This document shows, one piece after another, positions 25,522 through 37,612 of a stretch of 64,000 bases of DNA. Made by a program: the position numbers and the translations under genes. How positions within the stretch are numbered: position 1 is the stretch's first letter; every line of letters starts with the position of its first letter. This DNA comes from Dipetalonema caudispina (taxonomy: Eukaryota > Nematoda > Chromadorea > Rhabditida > Onchocercidae), in contig JABVXV010000177.1 of NCBI GenBank assembly GCA_013365325.1, positions 62,001 to 126,000 of the forward strand, in the 5' to 3' direction. A model generated the notes under the pieces. It was not told the origin of the DNA and searched no databases. It saw only the letters and a program-made list of their open reading frames with translations.

Positions 25522-28500
25522 TGCAATCTGTTTTCTATGCAAAGAAAAATTTTGAATTATTCATTCGTTCTAGAAGTTCGAGAAGGGCTTTCAGTTGCAA
25601 GGTAAAAGAAAAGGAATTTTTGATAAAAAAAAAAGCGAAAATTTCGAAGTGGCTTGAATTTTTAATGCTAAAAATGGAAATTTTCGAAATACAAAAGTTG
25701 GTTAGTTGAAAAAGTCAAATTCTATTCTCTGTTCAAAAGTTCTTGAATTTCTGAACTTCTACAGCAATTAGTGAGCGCATTGAATTCGGATAGATTTGAA
25801 GTCACATAGACTTCTCACTTATAAAAAGAACAATCCAAATGAATTCAATATGCAACAATATAATATTTGACAACAATGTTGTAAGTGACTGCGCCTGACA
25901 TTTATTCCCCAAAAGAATGTCAAATTATATAAACTGCAATGATATTAAAGCTTTATTGAGTAACTTATTGAACTTTGTATGTTAATAAAAAGAGTTAAAT
26001 AACTGCATTTGTCAACATAGTGCACTACATCAGTTTAATAAACAACACTGAAATGCTTCATACTCAAGCATTCCAAATATATTCAGAAAGCAACAGTCTA
26101 TTTATCTCTTAACACTTCAATAATTGAATACTAAAAATATTTCAAAGTTAAATTGGAGTCTGAGCTTTGTAAATTAAAAAAAAAAAGTAATTTTCGTTCA
26201 CTGATTTGCATAATTTATATGTTTAGAAATCAACAGTCTACTTGATAATTTTACCTTCTTAGATTTTCTCTCAGAAAGTTACATCTAAATGAAACTAACC
26301 AATGAGACCCTTCAAATTCATATTTAAGCTTGCTTCTAACGACTGCCTTTCCCATACTTTTCCGGTTTCAGTTATTTGCATAGAAATTCTATTTTAACTT
26401 TAACTTTAACTTCCGCATATGTTTACAGTAGTTAGTACATCTGTTTATGTTTATCTACCAATTTTCGCGCATGCTTATTTATTTTCTCTCATTCCAGCTT
26501 ACTTATTCATATAGTGCTTGTGTATATTCACTCAGCCCTATGCTTAGTTCCGTTGAAAATTCATTTTGTCAAATAAAATAAATTTTTAAATCAAAGAATT
26601 AATTTGATGAAAAATCACTTTCATTTTAACTTTTTTACTTCCGAACAAAGTCTCTGCTTGGAAGAATGTTATTGAACGTCAAAAAACATCAGAAAAGACA
26701 AAAGAATGTCCTTTCAAGGTTTATAAAGGTAATGTTATTTGCCTTTCCTAACAGATATAAGAAAATAAATTTTTAATTAGGAATTTACTCTGAGAAGTAT
26801 CTCTGCTATGCCATACGTTTCGAATTTTTCCCTTTCATTAGACTTATGCTTTGAACCACAATCCACGTTATCTAAATTAAGCAAGGCTATTTAATGAATC
26901 TAAACAGAAAGACTTACAATATCATCTATTAATGGGTGTTCCATTTCTTACATTTTAATGAATTCGGAACTACCGAAAGATATTAAAGAAAAAAATCCAC
27001 CTTCTCAATAATCATTTCTTTTTGTCACGCAATTTCCTCATTTCCAAATTTTTTCCTAAAAAAAAAAGAAGAAAACTACAAGAATTGTTGGCCTACTCCA
27101 GAGTTTTTTTGATTAACTTCATTTCATTCCTGAAGAATTTAATTTAAAAGAGGGCTAGCAATTTACAAGTGTGAAGCGGAAAAAAGGAGTGGCAAATTCA
27201 ATAGATTTAGAAAGATGGAATGTTGTTGTTAGTTGCTTATGTCGTAATCTCTTTTCATTTTCCTTTATTATGCCGATAAATTAACCGTAGAAAAAAATCT
27301 GTCACACTGTACAATCTCGAATCCCAGATCGATTGGCTTAAATTTTGTTCAATTAAAATATTTGTACGAATTGCATAATGATATTTTGAGCAATCTTAGA
27401 TTATATAAATGCAAATAATATTCATTTTGATTGGATTTGATTGCGTCAATGTTAGTTTTCAATGATATGTGCATATTATATCGAAGCAATCTTTAATCAA
27501 ACCATTCTTTCTCTACGTTTCTATCAATCTTTACCTGTCAAAGATCATTGATTTTATTCAATTGGAAGATAGGATTTTCTGCAACATTCATCGAATATCG
27601 AGATAGATGAGGATTACGAAAGATCGGTGTCACATGGCATCTGTCAACTGCTATAATTCGCAGTCCTCTTCTCTTCTCTAACAAATAATTACCTTCTTCT
27701 TCTTTGAGGTAATTAAATTAAGTTAATCTTATCATGCAAGCATTGTTTCAAATTAAATTACCCTCTGGCCGACTCTCTTATTGTATTGCATACTCTCAGT
27801 CAATTAAACTTTACGTGCCAGTTTTCTTCAAATCCAAGATATTAAAAAATACGAAGTTCGTTTTTATAGTACTAGTGAAAAATTTCATCGGTTGGAAAAC
27901 GGCTAGTAGCAATTAAAGCAATAAGGCTTGAAAGGATTAGAAGGTCGAAGTTTGCGTAATTACCATCAAGTTCTTTCTACTCGACAAATTGCCGAAAGAG
28001 TTCTATGAAATCTAAATTTAAATTTTAAGTAAATATAGAAATGATCAAAAAAGCAGGCTAAAGTTCTTCACAAGATTAGTCTTAGCACCTATTTTTCTGG
28101 CCATTTCAAAAAATGTAATCAGTCATTTTTTTTCGTTCGTGTAATTTGAATGGAATTTTCTTGAAATTAGTTCTCAATTGTTATGCTTCAACTATCCGCT
28201 TTTTCATTATTTTTCATCGATAAAAGATTTTCAAATATAACCTCTGAAAATTTGATCCAGAAATTCATTTTTTTGTCCTATTTCTGAAATAATTGTAGAA
28301 TGAGTATTATGAAACAGAAAGTTTTAGTTCAAAATATTTAGATTATTTCAGTCGTATTTTAAATTCATTTTTTTGCTTTTTCTCCCAAAGTAAATAATAG
28401 TTTTGGAAATTGCACTTCCACCAATATAATCGCTTTATAAACAATGCAAGTACGTGGGGTATTTACAGCAAGCTTCTCAAAGTAAACATTTTTGAATCGT

Positions 28501-29877
28501 ATTAAGCTTTTTTTCCTTTTTTTTTCTTTTCTTTTTGAAGGTCTAAAATATCCTTGAAATAAAATATTTAAAATATTCTTAAAAGTTCCTATTGAAAATT
28601 ATTGTTTCTTCTTCTTCCTCTCTCTGTATCTCTCTTCCTATTTTAAGCTAATTTTGAAATATGACGTTTACAGGTATACATTCAAATATATTCCACGAAA
28701 ATTGTTGTGCTGTTCGAAAATAATAAAATCAAAAGTGATACAGAATAACTTGCAGCCTATTTCTAAAGTTCAGTTGAATATATCATATACATCATAAACT
28801 ACATTTTCTAAAAGATAGATCTAAATCAGTGATATATTCCATTTATTGATATAGGGTAAATGCAGTTTAATTTCATTACTCGTTACATTTGTGGGATTAA
28901 ATTGAATTGTGACATGATGATAGTTATTCCTGCAGTTAAAGTATGATGATAGTAGCAGACGCAAAAATAAATGGTCGAAATGTAAAAAGAACATTAGCAA
29001 CGATGACGAATGCTGTTGGAAATAATGATAGCGATTATGGTGAGAAATGGAAATATAATATTAATAGAAGTATTGATAATGTTAGCAATACTTAAAATGA
29101 AGTAACATCGCAAAGTTTTCAAGGTTCATTCAAAATCTGGCGAAATTCTTTGTGTTTTTGTAAGGCTTAAGCATTATATTATTCGCTTTTGTTAATGATT
29201 TCTAAGATATTCGGAAATTGATTTAATTCTCTATGCAAATGATCGGAAATCAACAAAAAATGCTATTCAGTATTTTTTTTTTTGTGTAAAAAGTCTGCAC
29301 CTAATAGCTACTTAAATTTGTACTTTTAAAACTATGTTAGTTATTATCTAATGAAGAACATGGAAATTATTGAGATTATTATTCTTAATTTGTGCTTCCT
29401 AACTAATTGCTATTATTATTGTTGTTCTTTAATGAAAAGATCATCGCTCGCAACGAAGACGGTGAAATCAATATGGAGATAATTAGAATAATCCAATTAG
29501 AATAATTGAATATTTGATGCTTGAATTTTGATTAGTTAAAAGTATCATACTAAACATATTAGCTTTTTTTAGTGGCATTTCTAATAATTTACCTTCTCAA
29601 CATTTGAATCGGAAAAAAAATTGGTATAGGTAACTATAGCTATACAACAGATCTTTTTTTAAATTATTTTTTGAATAAGAAATAAATGCCAGTTGATAGT
29701 TTATAATTGTTCAAGTTTGATCAGTTTTGATATTTTAAATCGGATATCATCATTACTTGAACCTGAATTGATCCCATCTTTTAGATAGAAGACAAAGTAG
29801 ACGATAACGAGAAGATATATTTTTCAAACAAAATTTTTGTTAAAACAGTAATTTTGTCTTATTTCTCATTCGTCCAG
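25522..29877. other. Gene-poor region
   Basis: About 4.4 kb of AT-rich DNA. It contains three TAACTT units near 26394-26412. Short coding-like stretches at 26650-26730 and 28937-29096 have no usable start or consistent splicing. No recognised gene. Confidence 0.4.
26394..26412. repeat. TAACTT microsatellite (three units)
   Basis: Three consecutive TAACTT hexamers. Low complexity only. Confidence 0.7.
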
Positions 29878-30530
29878 TCATCATTCTCAATAATCCTGAA
29901 AGCTGAAAATTTCCCACCGGTGAGTACACTTATCTCTTTCCATATTCATTCAATAAGCAATCATTTTATCTTTATACCATAATAAAATAAAGTACATTTC
30001 ATTTTTCATTTCAGTGTTGTTCTTGCAAAACATTAAATCCTGCTGGAAAGGTTTTTAAATATGAAATTATTTTATGTCCTTTTTTCCCAATTGCTTCAAA
30101 CTTTTAAATGCTTCGTAAACACTTTTCTACTGGATAAATAATTGAAAACATTTAAGATCAAATTAAAGTGATTCATATAAAACAGTAAAATTAATTTCAA
30201 GAAAAATGGTAAGTACTTGATCCTTTGCTTGCCAAATAGCAGTATAACGAAAATATTAGACTTTTCGGCATGTGGTAAAGGTTTCTTTCTTGCAATTAAT
30301 TGTTCTGTGAAGAGGATCTGTATGTTGTGATTGTTATTGTTGCTAGGCAACCTTGGCATTCACGTTACGTCGGCATGATTTACAGCCAAGACAGTTGGTA
30401 ACATCATGTATTACAGTGGTGAGATTATATTGGATAGGCTTATCGAAACTATTTTCTAACTTAGTGGAGTATACTTTTGTAGAAAACTAATAAACCTGTA
30501 CTTATAACTCCAATAAACCTGTACCTATAA
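29878..30530 (+). CDS. Candidate gene fragment, four phase-0 exons, Cys-containing
   Basis: Four stretches, each between a good acceptor and donor, all in phase 0: 29878-29919 (acceptor CGTCCAG, donor GTGAGT), 30015-30050 (ATTTCAG, donor GTTTTT), 30347-30418 (TGCTAG, donor GTGAGA) and 30483-30530 (TTGTAG, stop TAA). Joined they read 65 residues with a CCSCKTLNPAGK core and a basic FTLRRHDLQPRQL part. The stop lies inside a tandem repeat that supplies AATAAA-like sites. No first exon or signal peptide was found upstream, so it is incomplete or a chance chain. The family is not recognised. Confidence 0.35.
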
Positions 30531-30602
30531 TTCAATAAACCCTGTACCTATAACTCTAATAAGCCTGTACACATAAATCTAATAAACCTGTACCTGTACC
30601 CG
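30489..30602. repeat. Tandem repeat, five units of 22-24 bp
   Basis: Five near-copies beginning at 30489, 30512, 30534, 30558 and 30581. The core is AATAAACCTGTACCTATAAC. Four of the five start with AATAAA (the fourth has AATAAG), so the array could serve as a run of poly(A) signals. Confidence 0.85.
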
Positions 30603-32417
30603 TAGTCTCGTCCAACTTTCCACTTGTCAGAATTTTCTGCATCTGCTGATCTTAGAGGAAAATTAGGAGGTATTCAGAATCATGAATCATGAATATTCAA
30701 AATCATGAATCATCTAATTCCTTCCCCAACAATTCTTCACTTAATTTCAATCTATAAACTCCTTACTCCTTCTTTACACTTCACAATTATAGTGCCTTCA
30801 CTCAATTCTTCCTTCATTAACATTTCTTTTCAAACTTTATCTGATGATAAAATCATCCTCATTGCTTTGAATAAATTTAGGGTCATTAACACTACTTTGT
30901 TGGTCCAATAAATAGTTCTAATATTTTCTGATGATCTTTTTGCTAGTGAAATTATCCCGAAAAACAAAAAGAAAAAAAAAACAAATTGCGAATTCTGTGC
31001 TGTAGATTGCATACTCTATGGGGGTTCTTCTTGACAAAATTCATGCAGCACCAAAAATAAGGGAAGGAAAATAAATTAATTACTTTTTATAAAAATAATT
31101 TACATTTATTTAATTGAAACAGATTAAACGAAAACTTCGACCATCTGAGGAAGCACATAAAGGAATAATTTCATGAAAAATTTTGCTTTCATCTCGATCC
31201 AGATTTTATGAGGTAAAAAAATTTTGAAATAGACTTGGTTCATATTAATAGGAAGACAAAGATTCCGGTATGCATAAGGGAAATACTTTCATCTCCTTGA
31301 TTAAATAAAATATGCTTTCTTGAGAAATAGCTGCTGCAAAATTACCATTACTTGTTGTTTATTCGAGTTTTTGTAGATGTCTTTCCATTGAAAAGTTTCG
31401 TCTTTCAAAAAATTTAACCTAATATCAATCAAACTAATTTATGTAGTATGGAACTGTCCTATGATAACGATGATAGTATTGATATTCTAGACAAGCCGTG
31501 TTATTATCTTAAATCTATTGATAATCTTTGTAATTTAAATGGATTTCGATGTTTCTGTTATCAATACAACAGCACCTCAGAAGACATTAATTTCTTAAAT
31601 CATTGACCTTTCGGATGTTGCAGAAGACGCCTGGAATATCTTTGTTACGGGCTACAATCATAATAATTTGTAACACTTTAATTTAAACAGTTAGTCAACT
31701 GTTTGTGGCATAAGAAATATTTGTGACTGCAATTTAAGTAAATTCATCAAAATGGAAAAAGAATGAAAATATATTATTATATCGGAAGAATTCAAATCGT
31801 TTGTTTGAACAGTCGAAAATGAAATTTCACTTTTTAAAATACTACAGCAAAAATTGATTACTGGCAAATACGAATTATACTAAACTGGCTTCTTTTATTC
31901 CTCGATTGCTTTTTGTTATTTTTTGACAAAATATCGGGTAATCAAAAATAGTAATCAGGGCGATATTTTTTGGCAAAACAAAATCGATCTCTTCCTAATT
32001 TTTTTTTCTTTTTGGATAAAGTAATCAGTAATCAAGTCGGTATTGTTTGTTTCAAATATACCCACCGTGTACTGCGTTCCGTTTTATATCAATGAAATAA
32101 AATGGCTAATTAGATGTAGAATGTCACAGTGCCACTAGAGACAATGCCAACAGCGCAAAAAAGGAGAGGAGAAACTTAAGTATTATTAATAATTCTACTA
32201 ATCAATCCACTCATGTTGTGTCATTTAAGAAAAAAAAAGGTTCAAAATATCTGAACTATTTTAGAACGTTAAAGGATAAAAGAGAAAGGATATCTTCAAT
32301 TTATGTTCCAATGAATTTCTTTTTGTTTATGAGTACTGAGCAATCTTCGATTACAGTATCACTACAAAACGATTTTAAGGTTAATTATTTAACGATTCGC
32401 CGAAAATGATATTTCAG
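30603..32417. other. Intergenic region upstream of rab-37
   Basis: AT-rich spacer. A short ATCATGAATC direct repeat occurs near 30680-30712. A short frame starting MSTEQSSITV at 32331 looks like a GTPase N-terminus, but its splice phase does not fit the next exon. No other feature recognised. Confidence 0.4.
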
Positions 32418-32443
32418 ATGTAGCTGTGACACAAAATGACATA

Positions 32444-34163
32444 ATGAAGAAGAAGAAGCAGGAATCACTTTCGATCCTTACTGAAATCGATTACTCATTT
32501 ACAGTTTGTTTGTTAAACTCTATTTCTTAAAAGTACATAAACAATACGAGAGAATGAAGGGATTCTGCTTATATGGTTAATCTTTGTAAAGGATATTCGC
32601 GTACATGTTCTACAGAAATTTAGTTCCAGTCATTAAAATACTAATTTTATTTGGAAAACTTCAGTATTAATTCATTCTCAACTACTAATCATTCTTTTTA
32701 GGTGATGCTAATTGGTGATAGTTGCTGTGGTAAAACTTGTTTGTTGATCCGATTTAAAGATGGCGCCTTTCTGAATAATAATTTCATTTCTACTGTTGGG
32801 ATTGATTATCGAGTGAAAATGCTTCTGTTATTTGCATTCATTGCATACTATTTCGTTTTATTAATTTGAAATCTGAAATTACAGAAAATAACTTCAAATA
32901 AATGTTCAACTAGCTAGTTATAAACAATCAATGGTTTAATAATTGTTTTTCAACCACAAAAGTTTGAATGATTTACTTTCTGTTTCAGAATAAACTGGTC
33001 AAAGTAGACGATTTTAAGGTTAAGCTACAGGTGAGAATATTTTTCAATAGATCATTTCATGACCTTTTTCGTTTCATCGTTTTTTTCGATGCATCAAAGC
33101 CAAATATTATAAGAAGAGAAAAAGTGATGATAGCTGGAACTTTATCATGATATTTTGATAATTTTGCAAAAAAAAAAATTTTATTAATTATGCATACATT
33201 CATTTTTTAAATGGGACTTTTTCCAAAGAAATACAAAAGAATCATAAAGATATTTGAAGTTTGAGTAAAAAAGAGAAAAATCGGCGATCTCTTTTATCTT
33301 TAATACTGCCAAGAATACAACTTGTTGCTCAGATCTGGGATACGGCTGGTCAAGAAAGGTTCCTTGCAATAACAACAACATATTATCGTGATGCTGATGC
33401 TCTTCTCCTTGTATATGACTTGACAAATCGACAAAGTTTTATCAACATTCGAGTAACTTATTTGCAAGTGTCATCACTTACTGATCGACATAAAATATTA
33501 GTAATGATGGCGTCGGAGTGCAATTTGATCAGATTTCGAAATTCGATGAGCGACCAGAGGAAAGAAATTCCTTTTGTGATAATTTAATTATATAATTAAT
33601 TTTTAGAACTGGCTTGCACGAATCAAAGAAAATGCCAAAGAGACCGTGCTAATAACACTTGTGGGCAATAAAATGGACTTACAAAGCAGTCGAAAAGTGA
33701 AATATGAAGAAGGAAGACAACTTGCTGAGGTTTGTTTCAATATTAAAAACGATTAGTTTAATCTTTCAAGAGATTTCTATGTGAAATAATATCTGATCAA
33801 TCAATCAATATTTCTTGACTCTATATGTAAACCTTTTGCAGGCATATGAATTCGTCAGATCTCATAATAATAGTAATTTTTTCAGGCGTACAACATTACA
33901 TTTATAGAAACAAGCGCCAAAAGTGGTCAGAATGTGAAAGAAACATTTCAGGAAATTGCAAAGTTAGTTTTCTGCAAGTAATGGATTACTTGATATTAGG
34001 CGCTTTTTGTATAGGAAATATTCTGACTCATCAAATTCCGCAACCTTTTTTTTTTTGCAGAAAACTTGTCGAAACGAAGAACGGTGGAAATGTAAAAAAT
34101 AAATCACCAATCGAACTTCTTGGCACATTATCAAAGAGCTCTTCCTGTTGTTTAACTTCCTGA
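32444..34163 (+). CDS. rab-37: Rab GTPase of the Rab26/Rab37 group
   Basis: Exons 32418(CDS from 32444)-32503, 32702-32812, 32989-33030, 33333-33452, 33607-33729, 33886-33962 and 34061-34163 give 211 residues from the ATG at 32444. Motifs: GDSCCGKT (25-32), switch [20 protein letters not shown] (73-81), NKMD (132-135), ETSAK (160-164), and C-terminal CCLTS for double geranylgeranylation. KDGAFL and GIDYRNK are typical of Rab26/37, which act on secretory and dense-core vesicles. The P-loop has two Cys where Gly-Val is usual. The frame stays open upstream of 32444 to the exon's acceptor at 32417, so a further 5' exon is possible. It converges with the IFT22 gene. Confidence 0.9.
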
Positions 34164-34638
34164 TCATTCAATTGTTTGATTCCAATGATGATCAAATGCA
34201 TCAAGTGATAATAAATTTTTATGGGCACTTTTCTTCTTTTTCCCTTCTTCTAATTGATCATACCGATACTTGTGTTAGTGACCACATACTTTTTGAAAGG
34301 AATGCAAAAGTGTCATATTTCAAATGTAGGTATTTTATTCTGAATATTTATAAACACACCTACGCAATTTCTCAGCGTAAAAGACATATTGATTCAATGG
34401 CCTAATTTCATACGAAATTTCAATATCGAATCGAAGACTTTTACCACGGTGAATTTTAGTTTTATTTACCAACTAAATCCTGCAATCAACACAATTACAA
34501 TGCACTTTCATGTTGCAAAAATGGAATCAACGATATCTTAAAATTAACACAAAAAGTATTTTAATAGTAAACAGTTATAAACTGACAGTTCATTGTTGCA
34601 CCATTATTTATAGAACCCGATAAATTGATCTTAAGAAT
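34164..34638. other. Convergent 3' region of rab-37 and IFT22 genes
   Basis: 475 bp between two stop codons on opposite strands. It is AT-rich with no open frame of note and holds both 3' UTRs. Confidence 0.6.
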
Positions 34639-36224
34639 TCATTCAATACGTTGAAATTTTACATTTGAAATGACTCGACATAGAAAACCATTAAATTCTA
34701 ATCGAAGATTATCATCGTCACGATCGATATTCAGTGGAACAACTCGAAGACCTCTCATCTGAGGTAAGAGAGAAAATTTGCTGTTTACTTCGTCATCAGT
34801 TACTGCATTGTCGGACGATCCATTAGTTTTATGCAACAGGACGAGAACGAGTGATGGGTCAATGTTGCCACGTTGCACAAATTCCTCATACCTTAGCAAA
34901 AGCAACAATAAGCAGATGTGATAGTTTGATCTTATTAACAAAACAAAATTTTAATCTATTTATTGCTTCCGGAATTATTTAATATCTTTAGATCGCTATT
35001 TCTAGAATCTAAAAGCTATTAGCTACTGAATCATTTTGTTTAAAATACACGATAAAGTACTTGAAATGTACCAGTCCCGAGAAATGTGGGAGATTAACCA
35101 GGCGCTTTACTCACCAGTTGATTCCTATTGTAACTAATTTACAATAAATGCTTTATGTGAGAACAACCAGACCTTATAGCTCATGTCTGAGCAAAATGAT
35201 CATTTTTGTTTTTGTTTAATTAAACGAATTAAAATATGGCAACATGATACCATGGCAAAAGTTCCGATCCTTTGTCTTGATCAGGCCTACATACCAATAT
35301 AACACCATCAGTATTACGTCGGATCGCAGGCCAGCATCGTTCATATTGTTTATCACCACTGCAGTCCCAAAGTTCTACTTCTGCTTCCACTCGCTCTCCA
35401 TCAAGTTCCAGATCATTACTTTCGAATTCAACAATTCGTACACCTCATTAATGTCAAATCTTCATTAATGTCAAAGGAATGATAAGTAACAAACTGTTTT
35501 GAGATTGCAAAAGCGAAAGTTCATAATACATTCCAGAAGTTCACTCCTTAAATTCAAGCCTTAATAATCTGTTATGATCAACAAAAGTTAAATACTCTGT
35601 ATAGTTAAAAATTTTATGTCACGGGAAATATCTTGTCATCTACTGCACAAAATAAGAATAGACAAAATTTTACCTCTAGTTGGTCGGTGTATATCAAGGC
35701 TTAGATCAGTTGAATCCGCCAAGTAATTCGATATTGTCGTTTTACCGCTCTAATAAATTAAGAATTCTTGTTCTATCAAACTAAATTTTTCTTGTTCTTA
35801 TTGCGTATTATAGATCTTCAAATTTCGAAAGTTAGGAAGGAGCTGATATTTCAAGAAAGAATCTAATTAAATAACAATAAGATATTTCAAATAGATCTGT
35901 CACGAAAAAAAAAGAAAACACAAAGAAATTCTAGCATAATTAGATTTCGTCGATCAAACAACACTCGCGACTTGAATTTCTCGGTATGTAATCGATAAAA
36001 GGCATTTAAAAAGGAAAAGAAATTGAAAGTGCCGAAATGGTGTTCCAACAAAATTTTTGATATTGGATTTTAACGTAAAAAAGATTCAACGTGAATTAAC
36101 TAATCAACGCGTTTGTATGTTAATCGAATGATTGGTAATTTTAATTGATTCGAGAGGAACATAATCTCACCTGGGATGGTCCAAGAACAAGAATTTTGAT
36201 CTTTAAAGGAGCGGTTGCTGCCAT
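34639..36224 (-). CDS. ifta-2: Intraflagellar transport protein IFT22 (RABL5)
   Basis: Minus-strand exons 36224-36171, 35749-35674, 35443-35251 and 34891-34639 encode 191 residues, close to human IFT22 (185). The G1 motif is GPSQSGKT (15-22) and the G3 equivalent is LWDCSGD (68-74) with no catalytic Gln. The usual NKxD is replaced by LLHKTNG, as in human IFT22 (AHHKPG), so GTP handling is atypical. IFT22 is a GTPase-like subunit of the IFT-B complex in cilia; in C. elegans IFTA-2 acts in ciliated sensory neurons. Exon 3 must run past a GTATGT at 35294 to a donor at 35250: only this keeps the conserved segment before WYEEF and the frame. Confidence 0.9.
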
Positions 36225-37612
36225 TATTCTCGCTTAACACTATGGAAACAAATCACCATGACTACATCACAACCTAAAAAAGCTATGCTGCAGTGAAGGC
36301 TTTGTAGAACTGTTAATCTGAACTATCTCACCGGTTGTCATGCCTAACTGTCATTTTATCAGTTATATAAACAAAATTAGAAGTAATTTTGTAGTAGTCA
36401 TTACCTTTTATTTCTTCAATAATATCAAAATGAATACCACTGCATTCATTTGTTAGCGTTTCAGCAAATGTCTATTGTAGTTACAAATAAACGTATGGAA
36501 AAATAAATTTGAAAATTTCAAGTAATAAAGTTATTCAGTAATCTAAATTAATAGTAACTGCATTTCATCATTGTTTCTGCTCCAATACAATGACAAAAAA
36601 GTGCATTTCTTATTAGTTTCCATATGAATATATTATAAATTATTTTTCAACCATTTGGTCATCATCGAAGATCAAAAAATTTGGATCTTTAAATTACTAT
36701 AAATAATAAAATTGCGCTTTGAAATACGTTTTTTCGTAAATATTCTAAGCTTCACTTCTTAGATGCGGTAGAAATTATAGCCTTTATACTTTTTGTCCTA
36801 TCCATAAATTTTATTTCAGGTACAGAGAGATAAATTTGTTTGTGAAGGAATATTTCAGAGAGGTTGATTTTTCTCAGTACAACACCGGATGCATTTCTGA
36901 ACCAATGAAAAACAAGCGTAAATTGAATACTTTGATAATGAAAGAAATCAAACTTGTCAGAATTAGCAAGAACTATTTAACAATTTTGAAAAATTTATTA
37001 TCTTGTCAAATTTTCACCCTCAGCTTTAACCTTAAAAGTTTTCATTTTCCCAAATACTTCCAAGATTTAAGCCTTCCACAATTCAAACTTCTAACTTTTC
37101 CAAATAATACCCGAATATTCTTGTTAGTAGCTAAGTGAATGAATAATTTCAATTTTCAAGTTTGGTGAACTAATTCATAAGGACACGACTGAATTGTTAA
37201 AACTATGATTAAAATATACTGGCAAAAAGGAAATTCAAGAAATTTTGAGTGCGTTTTAAACTAATTCTTTAAAACTGATGAATCGCTGTAACATCAAGTC
37301 ATTGTACGATTTTCAGTTCCTTTGGGTGGTTGCTTTAATTAACAGAGTCACTCAGAATAAGTTTGTCCTTGTGTCTCTTCTGTTATATTACCTTGACATT
37401 CCTGAATTTAAAAATAAATTAAATTCCAGAGGTAGTTTGAAACTAAAGCCGTTTTAGAATTAAGTTTAAGCATGCAAAAGTTTTTTCAAAAACATCAAAT
37501 TTTTCAAAAAATTCTTTCTTGGATTTTTCTGAAAATTCATAAATTCCATTCTGACTTACTGAAAAATCGTTTTTTAAAAGTATACAACTTTGTAAGTTTC
37601 AGACGATAAATA
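36225..37612. other. Divergent intergenic region (IFT22 / MSP-domain gene)
   Basis: 1.4 kb shared upstream region. A 100-codon plus-strand frame at 36836-37138 lacks an ATG at its left end and resembles nothing known, so it was not called. An acceptor (GTTTCAG, ending at 37602) precedes the MSP-gene start by ten bases. Confidence 0.5.

Noticed and set aside
26640..26755. Frame reading like a signal peptide then WKNVIERQKTSEKTKECPF
   Set aside because: A TGA lies directly upstream, there is no ATG in frame, no convincing acceptor, and the following intron would be only about 26 nt.
28937..29096. Two overlapping short frames, one ending in DDECCWK, the other starting MMIVADAKING
   Set aside because: Neither joins in phase to neighbouring exons; the sequence is a low-complexity GAT/AAT-rich patch.
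35289..35294. GTATGT as the end of IFT22 exon 3
   Set aside because: Using it removes the conserved segment before WYEEF and breaks the phase to exon 4; the donor at 35250-35245 solves both.
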